A stretch of 64,000 bases of DNA from Patiria miniata. Taxonomy: Eukaryota > Echinodermata > Asteroidea > Valvatida > Asterinidae. Of the stretch, positions 20,721-32,559 are shown piece by piece (position 1 is the first letter of the stretch; each line of letters opens with the position of its first letter). The translations under genes and the position numbers were made by a program. The notes under the pieces were generated by a model. The model made no database searches. It was not told the DNA's origin and saw only the letters and a list, made by a program, of their open reading frames with translations. The stretch covers positions 11,645,774 to 11,709,773 of the forward strand of contig NW_024037071.1 in NCBI RefSeq assembly GCF_015706575.1, given 5' to 3'.

Positions 20721-22970
20721 ATTTTTTTTATAAACCTTTGTTTTAGATGGTTAAAGTTTTTATTATATTGATGTCTAGTGCATTGTGGTTGGCTATTAGG
20801 CTATTATTTTCATGCTGGAAAGTTTGGAGTGTGACAGTTAACTCGCATGTGACACACACGTTAATTGTGAGGTTCATTTTTTAAAGCAATTTTTATGCTC
20901 TCCGTTTTAAAATAACGTTTGTTTCATCCTGTGCAATGTGAATATACATACATTGTACTTAAAATTTGATTTTATCACTGTTAATGTTCAAGTCATGTTT
21001 TGTTGTATTATAACCCCTACTTTGACCCATGGGAGATAAGTTCTGGTAAAAGGACTGAATGGGCCACCCGGTATAAAGAAGAAATAAATAAACAAATAAA
21101 TAAATAATGTGCTTCGATACAGTTGTAGGAAACTGATACAACTCGGTAGAAAACCACAATCTACACCGTTATCTATTTTTCAATGCAGTACAAAGCTCAG
21201 TTGTCGCGAGGATCACCGAAGTTCAAAGTTCTGGGTCACACAAATTACAGATTTATGTCGTACATTTACTGAGAGTTGCAAGATGCTGGTACAAGCACTA
21301 CAACCTTACTCGGTCGAAAACCACAACTTTCCTCTTCAGATATTGTTCACAGTAAATTATAAAGGAGAGCTGTCGTCCGAATCACCGCGAGCTTCAAAGT
21401 TTTTGGGTCACAAAAAAAATCAACTTAATGTCACATTTACTGAGAAACATTGCACAATATTTTGAACTATCTTGAAAATCAAAGCGAGGCTTACAACGCA
21501 AAACATGGTGGCATGAATAGTGTGTGCGGTGAATGAGGTTACAGCTGATTGACACTCTTATCAATGAATCGATAGCTCCAGTGTTGGAGCAAAGGCTTTG
21601 ACCCTCAAGGCCAAGGCCAAGGCCAAGGCTTTGACCCTCAAGCCTTAAGGCTAAGGCCAAGGCTTAACCCTCAAGGCCAAGGCCAAGGCCCTGTTTTATA
21701 AAATGACCACTAATATAGAACTAATTATATTACATGACACATCATCACGAATCGCTCATTAAGAAGAACAACTTGTCTTTAATTGCGATCAAAATGCTCA
21801 CATACAATGTTTTATGACTGCATTGAATCTATATTAAAGTATAAGTTCAGGTCTTCATGAATATGGTTTAACTAAAACAAAATAATGATTTACTTCTATA
21901 CTGACGCACAATTCTCCCAAGTGTAACAAAAGTGGGATCCAAGAAACTGATTTGGGGAATTTAAATTTGCTGGGTCAACATGGTCAGAAATATAGCATTA
22001 CCTAAAACAGATACATGCAAATCTTGAGCGCTAATCAGGGAGATATATACAACCAATCAGATTGATCATCAGTTAGAAAAAAAGTAGCGTAGTATTAGTT
22101 ATTGAGGGCAGTATAATCAGAGCATGATCAGCAGTCACAGATCTATTCCATAATTGTATTCAATTTAATCGATTATCTCATTAGTTCTACAAGTGTACAG
22201 AAAATTATTGCAGCAAATTAATGTACTACAATGGTAACAAAATGTGATGCTATAAAAGTGAAAGTGTGCCCAACACACAAATCTGTAGGGTTTTTCCCTC
22301 CTCCATGGTAACACGATTAAAATGGTAACAGCAAAATTTCAAACATATTTATATGGGAAATGCAAAAATCTATGGGCCTTGAAGAGCCTTGACTCAAAAT
22401 TGCAAGGCACTATTCCCTCAAGGCCAAGGCCAAGGCTTTTGCCCTCAAGCCTCGAGGCCAAGGCCAAGGCCCTAAAGTCCAGTCTTAAGGCAGCCATAAG
22501 ACCAAGGCCCAGCATCAAGGCACTACATCACTGGATAGCTCAAATTCCCCGAAAACAGCAATCCAATCAACATTCTAGGTTGGTCACATCTTAATAAGCC
22601 CATGACCAAAAATAAGAGGAAAATTCGAGTTCGGTGTATGCGCGAGAACGTGAAACATTTCTTTTTTTCACTTACCAGCTTCGAGAGGCCTTCGAGATAC
22701 CCTTCTATTTGTTGAGCAGACGGGTGTCGTTGGCGTTAAATGTCTTGCCCTGACTTTCAAGATGGCGTACGCTGATAAAGGTTTATTGATTGTAGTGATG
22801 GTTACAATTTATGGTTCTGCACTTCATAAGGGCACACAAGACGACATTAAATTGTTATGTCCAGGGCCTAATCTGTACTGTCTTTTGTGCAATTAGCAGG
22901 AGACTTGTTCAAGGCAGACTCGGGACACAGCCAAACCGTTTTGCACAGTGTTCTTAGCCTAACCGCCACC

Positions 22971-25900
22971 ATGAGCTTTGCCGAACAAATCAAGGCGATG
23001 ATGCCGGACTTGGTCAACGGCAAGACGCACCAACAAGTGGAGGAGAAGTTGGCGGCTTTTGACAGGATGCAAGGCAGCCATGTCGTGAATGGGTTCAAAT
23101 TCCCGGCTGCCGTACAACCATCCAATCTGGAAGCCCTGAAGACTTTCGAAGTGCGCGATGACGACGTTTACGTCTTCACCTACCCAAGATCAGGTGAGGA
23201 TTGATGAGCCTACACTATCCGCTCCGTTCACAAGTACCCCCTCACCGGCAAAGAGAGCACAGTTGGGGTGACCGACCGACGCCATCTTGCCTGACTGCAA
23301 TTCATTTGCCGCAAAGCGCGGCCACTATGTACAATAGTACAAATCCCCTGGAAATGTCCCGCCCATGGGACGTCGTTGCTAGGTAAAAGGGTGCCCTCTT
23401 TCGTCAGCGCACGGAGCCCATAATGGCCGCTTGTCCCCTCCGACACACTCGACAAATACCATTAATGCAGATATAATGCAGTCTTTTTGAAACAATAACA
23501 TCCTCATGTCTTGTGTGAAATTAGGTCGGGAGGTGGGGCAGCGAAATTGGGCCAGAAGCTATAGGGTTTTTTTTGGCAGCGGAAGAAATGGTTAATGGTT
23601 GCAGTGCAACCCAATCAAGTAGTATAATAATAACATGAATGCGTAATATATAGCGCATTATGCCAAGGCCTCAAAGCGCTTGACAAAGACTTTAAAATTG
23701 GGTATAAAGAACAGTTCTACAATTGTAATAACAGTGAAACAAGTACATGTAACTTGTAACTATGACTACTAAAACTACTGCGATAGAAACTACACAATTT
23801 TAAAATGTCAATGGCTCAGTGGAAGCTCATTTCAGTTTTCTTCGCCTACCAGAAATATATTGGCTGTTATACAACGCCTGTATAAATCCCTGTAATGTGA
23901 TTGGTGGATTGTTGATCCCGCGTATTTGATTCTTTTTCTTTTTCTTTTTGACATACCGACTTATAGTAATTCAAACTGGAGTCAAATTTTAATTGGATGA
24001 GATCTGTCCACAAACAGGCACTCACTGGGTAGGCGAAATAATGCAGTATATCCTCCACGATGGGAAGGGCGATTATGACCGCACTTTCATGAACAACGGG
24101 CTGGAATTCACGAGTACAGATGACCCGATTCAATTGGATGGTGTGACCCCCGGGTACAAGTTGTACGCAGCCATGGCATCGCCACGGTGCATCGTAAGCA
24201 ACTGCTTGGAGAGCTTTCTTCCTCCCCAAATCTTTACTAAGCATGGAAAGGTAATGTATTTTTCCCCCACTTTGTCAGTTAATCATTAAAATGAAGAAAA
24301 AGGGATTGAAAAAAGGTAAAAAAAGAAAAATGAAACTATCAGCTCCTCGCCCCGTGCATGAGCACTATTATATAACTGACATACAGATCCTAGTCATTTG
24401 ATTGGTGGAACTCACATCACGTGTCATTTGATATTGCTCACTTTCACGCCGCGGCTCAAAAAGTACTATCCGCCCATGGGGAATGGGAAATATTTTAACA
24501 CCTCACCCACAGATTCTGTGTCTTGATTGGCCGAGAGCGAGTCACATGTTACTTTCTAATTTTGCTATCTTTCTGTGCACGGCCAAAAGTACTTTGCGCA
24601 TAGCAACCAAAGTACTATACCATTAGCAACCAAAGTACTATTTCCACGGCGCGGTATTTGTGTGCAAATGCATGCTGGTGTGCGCGTTGCGCGTTGTGCG
24701 TAGCGCGTATTATTCCAAAGAGAGCGCGCCGCAGACTTGGGTTCAAACATTTCGTGAAGGGTTAGTTTTTAAGAGAGAAATACATTTTCCACCAATTTTG
24801 TATTGAAAATTGAAGTTTATTTCAACTGTGTTCAGATTTAAATAATGTAAAATATTAAAATCAAGCAGAATCTGTGGGTGAAGTGTTATAAAACAAATAT
24901 TGAATGCTTTATCTCGTGGTGAAGTAAAACTAGCCTCCCTCGGTGATCCATGGACCATTCTATTTTCGCCTCGGGAAAATAGAATGTCCGTGGATCACCT
25001 CGGGAGCCTAGTTTTACTACACCACTCGAAGCATTCAATATTTGTATACTATTCAACAGTTGGGATCATGACGCGATGTTTGTGTGCAAATGCATGCTGG
25101 TGTGCGCGTTCAGCGTTGCGCATAGCGCGTATTGGTCCAAAGGGCCAGCGCTACAGTGTTGGGTTCAACCATTTTCGTGAAGGGGTGGTTTGGAAGAGAG
25201 AAATACATTTTCTTCCAGTTTTGTATTGAAAAAAAAGTTCAAATATATCACATTTCAAGGATCTACATGTCAGTTATATAAAACAAATATTGAGTGGCTT
25301 TAAATTGTGAAATGGGAGGAATATTATCGCTCGGTTAAATCTGGACTTTTCCAGTTCACTCGGCGAAGAAAAGTCCAGATTTTACCTTGCGATAATATTC
25401 CTCCCATTCCACGCTGAGCCACTCAATATTTGTATACCATTCACTCATTGTAAAACAAATATTCAAATTTTATGCCTGACTGCTGATGACGCTATTTCGT
25501 GACAAACAAAACGAAGGCTGTCGATTGGTCAATAGCCGCCAGCTGACCCTAATACATTGCATGGGGAGAGCATGGCGCCCAGACGATTTTGACATTGATA
25601 TTTGCTTTTAGAAAACTGTTAGCTCATCCTTTCACATTACAAATCCTGACAGAGGCAAATAACATCGCTTCTTTGTCTGTTTGAAAGACCAGCACGAGTC
25701 TACGTGCATCATTACAACGTTCCCGCAGCGAGGTACACGTCATATTGAAGGACATCACACACAAACCTCTACCTTGTAGGCTTGTACGATTACCATGTGT
25801 AATGTTCTGTGTTTATTGATGCACAAATACACCTTTTTTTCGAGTGCAACGGCAAGAATTACTTCATGAAGATGAGTGACAGTGGAATGTTCCATTTCAC

Positions 25901-28123
25901 GAGGCGAATTGAATAGTCCATCTGTCACCGAATATGCTACACCTTGTTATCTGATTGGTCTGAGTCACCAGGGACTTTTTGCAGGGGTGGGCTGGGGTGT
26001 CAGGCCCAGCAGATTTTTTTAATGTGCGATTGTTGCGGACAGGCAGACATATAGGTAATTACATTGTTACTATAACGGGGATTTACTCGGGCGTTGTATA
26101 ATTTTGTTTTGTTTAATTTGTACAATGTACGGTACAGGTAATTTACGTGGCCCGAAATCCGAAGGACGTGCTCGTTTCTTTATACAACCTGATGGGGGCA
26201 GAACAATTGGATTTTGATGAGATGTTCTTCGGATTCGTCCAAGGGAAAGGTATAAGTTTAAATGCAAAGCAAAGTTAACTGTGCCGATATTAGATAACAC
26301 AAATCGCTATTATCCCCAGCTCATTTTCTCTTTTCTTCCCTCCTTTTCTTTTTTTCACGGCAGAAACCGGGACCTATAGTTTTGTTTAAGCGGATTCTAT
26401 TTTTCTCAAATATTGACTGAACAATAATATTTAAGTGGACTGCAAAAAAAGGTCTCCAAATAATGTATTGACTTTCTGTCCATTGTTTGTTGGTTTGTTA
26501 GGTTTGTTTGTTTATTTGTTTGTTTGTTTGTTTGTTCCTCCATGTATCTCCAGTGGTATTGGGATGTTGGTTTGATCACGTGCTCAGCTATTGGAACCAT
26601 CGGGACAAGGAGAATTTTCTGTTTATAAAGTACGAAGATCTCCACAAGGTTCGTATAAGAGAGACTTCATTGATGAAACACGGACTGTACGTCTTGCACT
26701 GATGTACAGAAGGCCGTATACTTGGTGTATGTCACCATCGTCCTCGGCTGGTTGTCATTATCAATGACGCTGTCACTGTTTCAATGCTCTCGGACCACTT
26801 AAATCTCAGAATCATTGATCGTGTCCTGCTGCTCTGCGTCATAGCAAAAGAATTGTTCAATGTACAGTCGTCTCCCGTTATAGCGAAAACGGTTAGGACG
26901 AAATTCCAAATTTACAAACACATATCTTCGGTCCCGGCAAAATTGTGCACATGTCTATGGTAAAAAATCGCTTAAGACGAAAACGGACAGTACGAAATTC
27001 CTGTTAAGACAAAGGTTTTGGCGACCCCATTGAGTCAAAAAGCATTGTTAGCAACCCATTTATTACGAAAAAAACCCACCTTAAACCACAAAACCTTATA
27101 CAACTTTGATGAAGGAGTGGGGGCGTTAATCAGCTGTAACAAGTGTTGAAATGCTGTCACTTTCAATGTCACCACTATGATTATTACGCATACAAATGCA
27201 ATAATCACTATGTTATTATTGCCCATTGTGCACAAGATAATGAGTTCGTACACACGAATATTAAACTCACCCTTACACTGCAGTGGAGATTATTGGAATT
27301 TATCTGAAAAACGTATGGCAAATATATTCAGAACTATAGATGTGTAGCTGAGGCAAACGCTTCAAAAATGTCACTTTGATTCGTTGTTTTATTCAGGACC
27401 TCAGGGGCTCCATTTGCAAACTAGCAAAGCATGTCGGGAAGGATCTACCCGATGACGTCATCGATGACATCGTGGAACGCGTGACCTTTGGTGGGATGCA
27501 GAAGACTTATCAACAGATTGAGGAGGAACACGGGGAGGAGGGAAAACTGATGACGCGTTTCCTAGGAGTAACTCCGTGGCTTAGAAAAGGTGTGGTGTGG
27601 TTGTGATATTCCATTGATTTTCAGATTTTTAAAAACTTTTTTTAATGGTTCCCCATTCCTATTATGTGTTTCCCCATCTTTCATATACTATTCAATTTAG
27701 AACAAATTATATATCTTTCGTGTTGCTTTGTTTCTTGCAACCCTTTCCTTTTACCCAAGTGACACAAAAAAAATGACAGTGGACATTCCCAACCCAGCAG
27801 TAAGGTATTATAAGATTCTGCCATGATTAGAACTTCGGCTCTTTGACATCTCTTAATGATTCTGAAAGAAAAGGAAATGTTGACAGATGACAAGAAAACC
27901 ATCTTTTAATATTTCCCTACGCAATGAAATATTGTACGGAGCATTTCATCAGGCGTGTGTTCTGATTGATTGAACAATATTTTTCACCTTTTATTTTATT
28001 CGAATAACAGGAAAAGTCGGCAACTGGAAGAACACTTTCACGGTGGCACAGAGCGCCCTCTTCGACAAGATCTACGCCCTGAGGATGAAAGGAACCGGCT
28101 TGGATTTTGACTTTGAGCTTTGA
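22971..28123 (+). CDS. cytosolic sulfotransferase paralogue, gene 2, catalytic His replaced by Asn
   Basis: Exons 22971-23193, 24018-24250, 26138-26249, 26554-26648, 27397-27589 and 28011-28123 have the same lengths as in gene 1. They give an intact 322-codon frame with GT-AG junctions throughout and ATG in GCCACCATGA. By eye it is about 95% identical to gene 1. The PAPS loop TYPRSGTHW, the 3'-phosphate site RNPKDVLVS and RKGKVGNWKN are kept. Residue 136 is Asn (SPRCIVSN, codon AAC), where gene 1 and characterised SULTs have the catalytic His (CAC in gene 1). Other changes include GSWFDH to GCWFDH and VSEYN to VSLYN. An intact frame with this loss suggests a PAPS-binding pseudoenzyme, a very slow enzyme or a recent inactivation. 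The only promoter-like sequence upstream is at about 14.8-15.0 kb. Confidence 0.92.
24490..25045. mobile_element. inverted copy of the hairpin C + MITE composite
   Basis: Reverse complement of 10112-10678, placed at the position matching about 9195 of copy 1 (between CCGCCCATGGGGAA and ACAGTTGGGATCATG, which are adjacent in copy 1). At the place where copy 1 carries its composite, copy 2 reads CACCGAATATGCTACACC at about 25929, an apparently empty site. Confidence 0.75.
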
Positions 28124-28146
28124 GAGCCCCGATGTGAGTCGGGCTG

Positions 28147-28480
28147 ACTACAAATTTTTATCCTTGTGGAGACACACACACAATAGGGAACAAAACATTG
28201 TAAAGGTCTCCACAGGGCAATTTCTATAGATGAATAGGTCTCCACAAGGTTTTCACGAAATAGATATATGGGTTTTACTCAAAAAATAGGAATTTCCAAG
28301 GTGGGTTGATCCGTCGCAAATGGAAGAGTTTTAGAAAAGGGATATTAAGTCCAAATTTCAGCCAAGGAAACTAATTCTGGTTAAAATAACAGCATTTTGA
28401 AACTTCACTTTCAAAATTGAACACTTTACTACACGAGAACAAAGGAATATCTCCACAAGGATACAAATCTGAGAGTGGGT
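28147..28480. mobile_element. 330-bp MITE inserted just 3' of gene 2
   Basis: Copy 1 reads GAGTCGGGCTGCACTAGC without interruption, and this insertion splits that sequence in copy 2 about 25 bp after the stop codon. Ends: ATTTTTATCCTTGTGGAGA and, mirrored, TCTCCACAAGGATACAAAT. The interior resembles the core of the 15.6-19.9 kb element (GGTTGATCCGTCGCAAATGG; TACTACACGAGAACAAAGGA). An imperfect GAGTCGGGCTG / GAGTGGGTG pair may be the target duplication. It would lie in the 3' UTR of gene 2. Confidence 0.7.
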
Positions 28481-29914
28481 GCACTAGCTTGTGTAGTACT
28501 ACTACTGATGTACATGTACTACCTCTGAGTATTCCATTCTGTAGAGCTTCACCAGATAAATAGCCTACGATTAGAATTTCAGGTGCGAAACAGCGCAGCA
28601 TTACACAATTTCAAAGCACTGCTTACAAATAAATTCCCAGTCCTTCGAGCATTGTCCTTCTTCGCTGGTTGTTCCTGCAAGAACAACCCCTGAACTATAA
28701 GGCCGGGACCCGTTCCGAGAGTTATGAGCTTAATTTTGGCAAGCACTACTTTGAAATTGTCTGTGCTGTTCGGTTTGTACTAGTACACGCGCGTGGCTAA
28801 CTGAGTTTGTATTGCACGCACTTTATTTCCAGAACGCGCGCAAAAACATCCCAAATATTTGTATATTTCGCACACCGATCACTCACAGCTGAGGTCTGAT
28901 AATTGCCTCATTTTTGAAGAAATAAATTCAAGACAGGATCCATTAATTTAATTTACCGTTTATATGTAGGGTTTTCAATTAACATGCAACATCGATTAAA
29001 ACAAAAACAAAAAAATCCAGCACGAGCCAGTTTTCAACTGTTAACCTTGGTTGCTTAACGGGGATGCTGTAGAATTACAAACAGTTTCGACAATACTTGT
29101 TCCCCAACAATTAATCACTGTATTTAAGCAATAACAACAAACCCTCTGTTCCTTTCGATGATTTTCACAGAGATTTTTGCTGTAATTGGTTGTAAAACAA
29201 GATAATATTAAACAGTGCACAGATGTAAAATCAATTCCTAGTCCAAATATACTGAATTTATTCAAAGAAAGCACCTCAGGATACTGACAAGATGCATTTT
29301 ATAATGATTTTAAGGTTGAACGGCGAAATTTACTGGAGCGGGATTCGAACCTGGGACCTCTGGATGGCCGTATTATAAATATAATTATACATGTAACACC
29401 TTCTCAGTTGTAAAATCGCTAAAATTTGCTGATAACTATCAGTAAATACAAATTGAAAATAGAAAATATAATCGGACATATTGTCTAGAGTGGCGTAACT
29501 AAAGGGGCAAGGGGCCACGCCCCGGCTCCTACTCCCTTTGAGATCTGGGTGTTTCTCCATGATGCCTGCACCACAGTTGCATGAACTGGAACTAAGGGGT
29601 TTTTTACCCCCCCCCCCCAATATTTTGTAAAGACTGCCTTTTTCCATTCAAATGCCCTTACCTGCCCTTAGAAATTTCTAGTCACTGCTTTAGGTCTTTG
29701 GTCCTATTTATTACTTGTCCTCCGCTAACCCCCTTTACAAATCCAGGATCCGCCATGCAGGGTGGGGTTTTATACACCATACAAACTTGATCTGTCAGAA
29801 AATATGACGTGAGAATTTACCTATAAGTACGCCTAAAGTAGGCCGAAGTAGGCCTATAGGTTCAATCATTCGGACTCATGCATTTTTTTCTCAAAAAACA
29901 GTGGGTTTATTTAA

Positions 29915-30090
29915 CAAAAACTATTGCGTTATTTCTTAATAGTATTGCGTCATTTCGCAATAGTAATATGCGTTATTTCGCAAAACTATTGCGTTATTTC
30001 GCAATTCTATTGCGTTATTTCGCAATGATATTGCGTTATTTCGCAATGCTATTGCGTTATTTCGCAATGCTATTGCATTATTTCGCAATA
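29915..30090. repeat. TATTTCGCAATA minisatellite, about 8-9 units
   Basis: Expanded counterpart of 14530-14640, with the same 20-21 bp partly palindromic unit. Confidence 0.85.
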
Positions 30091-30264
30091 AAAATGTTTT
30101 TTTTTACTTTTAAAACCTGGAACGAACGGGCTTCCGTAGGGAGCCAAATTATTGAAGAGCGCCCTGTCTTGACGTGACAGCCTGTGAATAGTAAGGTCAA
30201 AGTTCACGCACTGTAATTTGTCATTTGTCTCTCACACACACACCATTCACACACGTACGTACGT

Positions 30265-30465
30265 GATCATGTCTGATGCTTTTCATGCGGCTGATGTTTC
30301 CGCTGTTCTACTTGCCTTGTAAATTAAGTTATTTGTTGCGTATATAAATAAAACCGTCCTGAAAGCCAATATTGTGGGGGTACTTGTAGCTACTATACGT
30401 GCATCGGAAGCCTTAAAAGTTGTGCCAGCTAGTATTAACTGGACAGTTGCAGAGAGCGAGCCGTG
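30265..30465 (+). promoter_or_regulatory. second copy of the candidate TATA promoter and first exon
   Basis: TATATAAAT at about 30341-30349 and donor G|GTGAGTAC after 30465 match the arrangement at 14.8-15.0 kb. It points toward the gap. If the promoter belongs to the next unit downstream, a third sulfotransferase copy may lie, or once lay, beyond the gap. Confidence 0.35.
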
Positions 30466-30552
30466 GTGAGTACTCAGAGTGGACGTACTTTTTGCTATGA
30501 CTGCATGCTTACCCTAAGATTGTGTGAGAGGGGCTATACTTTTGTACATTGA

Positions 30553-31052
30553 NNNNNNNNNNNNNNNNNNNNNNNNNNNNNNNNNNNNNNNNNNNNNNNN
30601 NNNNNNNNNNNNNNNNNNNNNNNNNNNNNNNNNNNNNNNNNNNNNNNNNNNNNNNNNNNNNNNNNNNNNNNNNNNNNNNNNNNNNNNNNNNNNNNNNNNN
30701 NNNNNNNNNNNNNNNNNNNNNNNNNNNNNNNNNNNNNNNNNNNNNNNNNNNNNNNNNNNNNNNNNNNNNNNNNNNNNNNNNNNNNNNNNNNNNNNNNNNN
30801 NNNNNNNNNNNNNNNNNNNNNNNNNNNNNNNNNNNNNNNNNNNNNNNNNNNNNNNNNNNNNNNNNNNNNNNNNNNNNNNNNNNNNNNNNNNNNNNNNNNN
30901 NNNNNNNNNNNNNNNNNNNNNNNNNNNNNNNNNNNNNNNNNNNNNNNNNNNNNNNNNNNNNNNNNNNNNNNNNNNNNNNNNNNNNNNNNNNNNNNNNNNN
31001 NNNNNNNNNNNNNNNNNNNNNNNNNNNNNNNNNNNNNNNNNNNNNNNNNNNN
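30553..31052. other. assembly gap of 500 N
   Basis: Exactly 500 N, so probably a placeholder of unknown true size. It falls where the tandem unit should continue (copy 1 goes on past 15098), as expected if a long near-identical repeat collapsed or broke the assembly. Confidence 0.95.
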
Positions 31053-31330
31053 TTTGACTACATTGTTTTCTGTACTTTAATTCAATGTTGAATTTCCATG
31101 ATGAACCTTAATCATTATTATTTTTGGTATTGGCCAAAAATCACGTCCGGCGAAGAGAAATTTGAGATGTGTCTCGACGTTCACTGTAAACAGATCTAGA
31201 GACATAAAATACGGTGCACTGAACTGTAGTCATTGGAAAATCGTTAAGTAATCATTGATGTGTCATTTCGACACAAGCGGACAAACCATTTACAAAATAA
31301 ATGCCTACGTTTGCGGTGACCTTTCAGTTA
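31053..31330. other. non-coding stretch after the gap
   Basis: AT-rich sequence with no similarity to unit 1 beyond the gap edge and no recognisable gene. Confidence 0.5.
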
Positions 31331-31338
31331 TTCTGTGA

Positions 31339-31830
31339 CAAAAATCACTGATTTTTTGTGACTCGAGTCGAGTCGAGTCATTTAAAGAAGTGACTTGAGT
31401 CGAATCGAGTCAGTAGGGCAAGAAGGTCGAGTCGAGTCGAGTCACAGTGTGTAATCGAGTCGAGTCGAGTCGAGTCAAGTATTTAGTTCGAGTCAATTCG
31501 AGTCACAAATATTTTTTTTTAATTTTACATTCCGGCTACTACATGTGTTAACACCACATTTGACTCTTAATGAAAATAAAAACGGGGTGCAAGGTGATTG
31601 CCATTAACTAATGTATGTATATTATGTATTTACATAATTCGCGAACATTCTAACATGACGTGAACAAAAACCGGCACTGGCGTAAGTCATTGCAAATAAT
31701 TTTTGCAAAGTTTTGCTTTTATTTTTGGGACTCGAGTCTTATAAGCCTTCCTCGAGTCGAGTCGAGTCATTCTGATGAGGAACTCGAGTCGAGTCGAGTC
31801 GAGTCATTGACTCGAGTCATTACAACTCTG
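31339..31830. mobile_element. hAT-like MITE rich in CGAGT pentamers
   Basis: A 492-bp element flanked by the perfect 8-bp direct repeat TTCTGTGA (31331-31338 and 31831-31838). It ends CATTACAACTCTG, so read from the right it begins CAGAGTTGTAATGACTCGAG. Subterminal (CGAGT)n runs sit at both ends around an AT-rich centre. The 8-bp duplication and CAGAG terminus fit the hAT superfamily. The left terminus is less conserved (CAAAAATCACTG). No coding capacity. Confidence 0.8.
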
Positions 31831-32194
31831 TTCTGTGAAGTGACGACCTTTCCTTCTTGCATCGCTAGTGTCACTAATATAAAACGGGTTTTCATTTGAA
31901 AAGGTGTAAGACAGAGTCTTCATGCTTTTGTGTGTTCGGTTTACGAAAATTATGTAAAATAAAATTATTCAATGTTTATATAATAATTATTCCAAATCTC
32001 AACGTCATACTTGTTAATGAGCATTGTCACGTGGTTTCATTTCTTGTAAAATTAACTTTTAATTTGTGCAGGTCCTACTTAAAGGCAATTTTTAATACTA
32101 TATTCATTTTTATACTGCATTTTCCATGGCGTAAAGTTCAGGTGATGGGCTGAAAAATTATACGAAAATGACTATAAGTAGGCCCACCTATAAC

Positions 32195-32285
32195 ATAACC
32201 GAAAAGGGAGTTGGTCGAGCATAATATCTTTGCCTTCCACCTCTAAGACCGGGGTTTGAATCCGACCACGACTCACATGTGGATT
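32195..32285 (+). repeat. tRNA-like SINE remnant
   Basis: GTTGGTCGAGCATAATATCT (A-box-like) is followed about 25 bp later by ACCGGGGTTTGAATCCGACC (B-box-like). The anticodon region is not tRNA-like and the acceptor stem does not close, so it reads as a tRNA-derived repeat rather than a tRNA gene. Confidence 0.4.
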
Positions 32286-32559
32286 AGATTTTAGATCACT
32301 TAATAATGATTCCAGGAATTTTCAATCCACATCAAATATGTTTCATCGTTTCTCTTTCTAGGCATTTTTAACCCTTGGTTGAAAGAGTGAACATAATTAT
32401 GGTTGCACTAACTAAATTCAGCTGGCATTGACCTCGCATAGGCCTACGAGTACAAGTTGCTAATAATGTAAAATATATTTCTGAGGCTCTGAGTATCTCT
32501 CTGTCCTGTTAAACGGTGCGGACGACATTGATCTCAGGCATGCTTTAGCATAAGATCAG

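Larger units (their letters stand above)
21262..30552. repeat. sulfotransferase tandem duplication unit, copy 2
   Basis: Second copy of the unit described at 5990-15098, in the same orientation and running straight into the assembly gap. Compared with copy 1 it has the inverted composite at 24490-25045, lacks the G-run segment, has an extra 330 bp insertion at 28147-28480 and a longer TTTCGCAATA array. Confidence 0.9.

Noticed and set aside
30524-31091. Open frames across the gap
   Set aside because: They consist of N.
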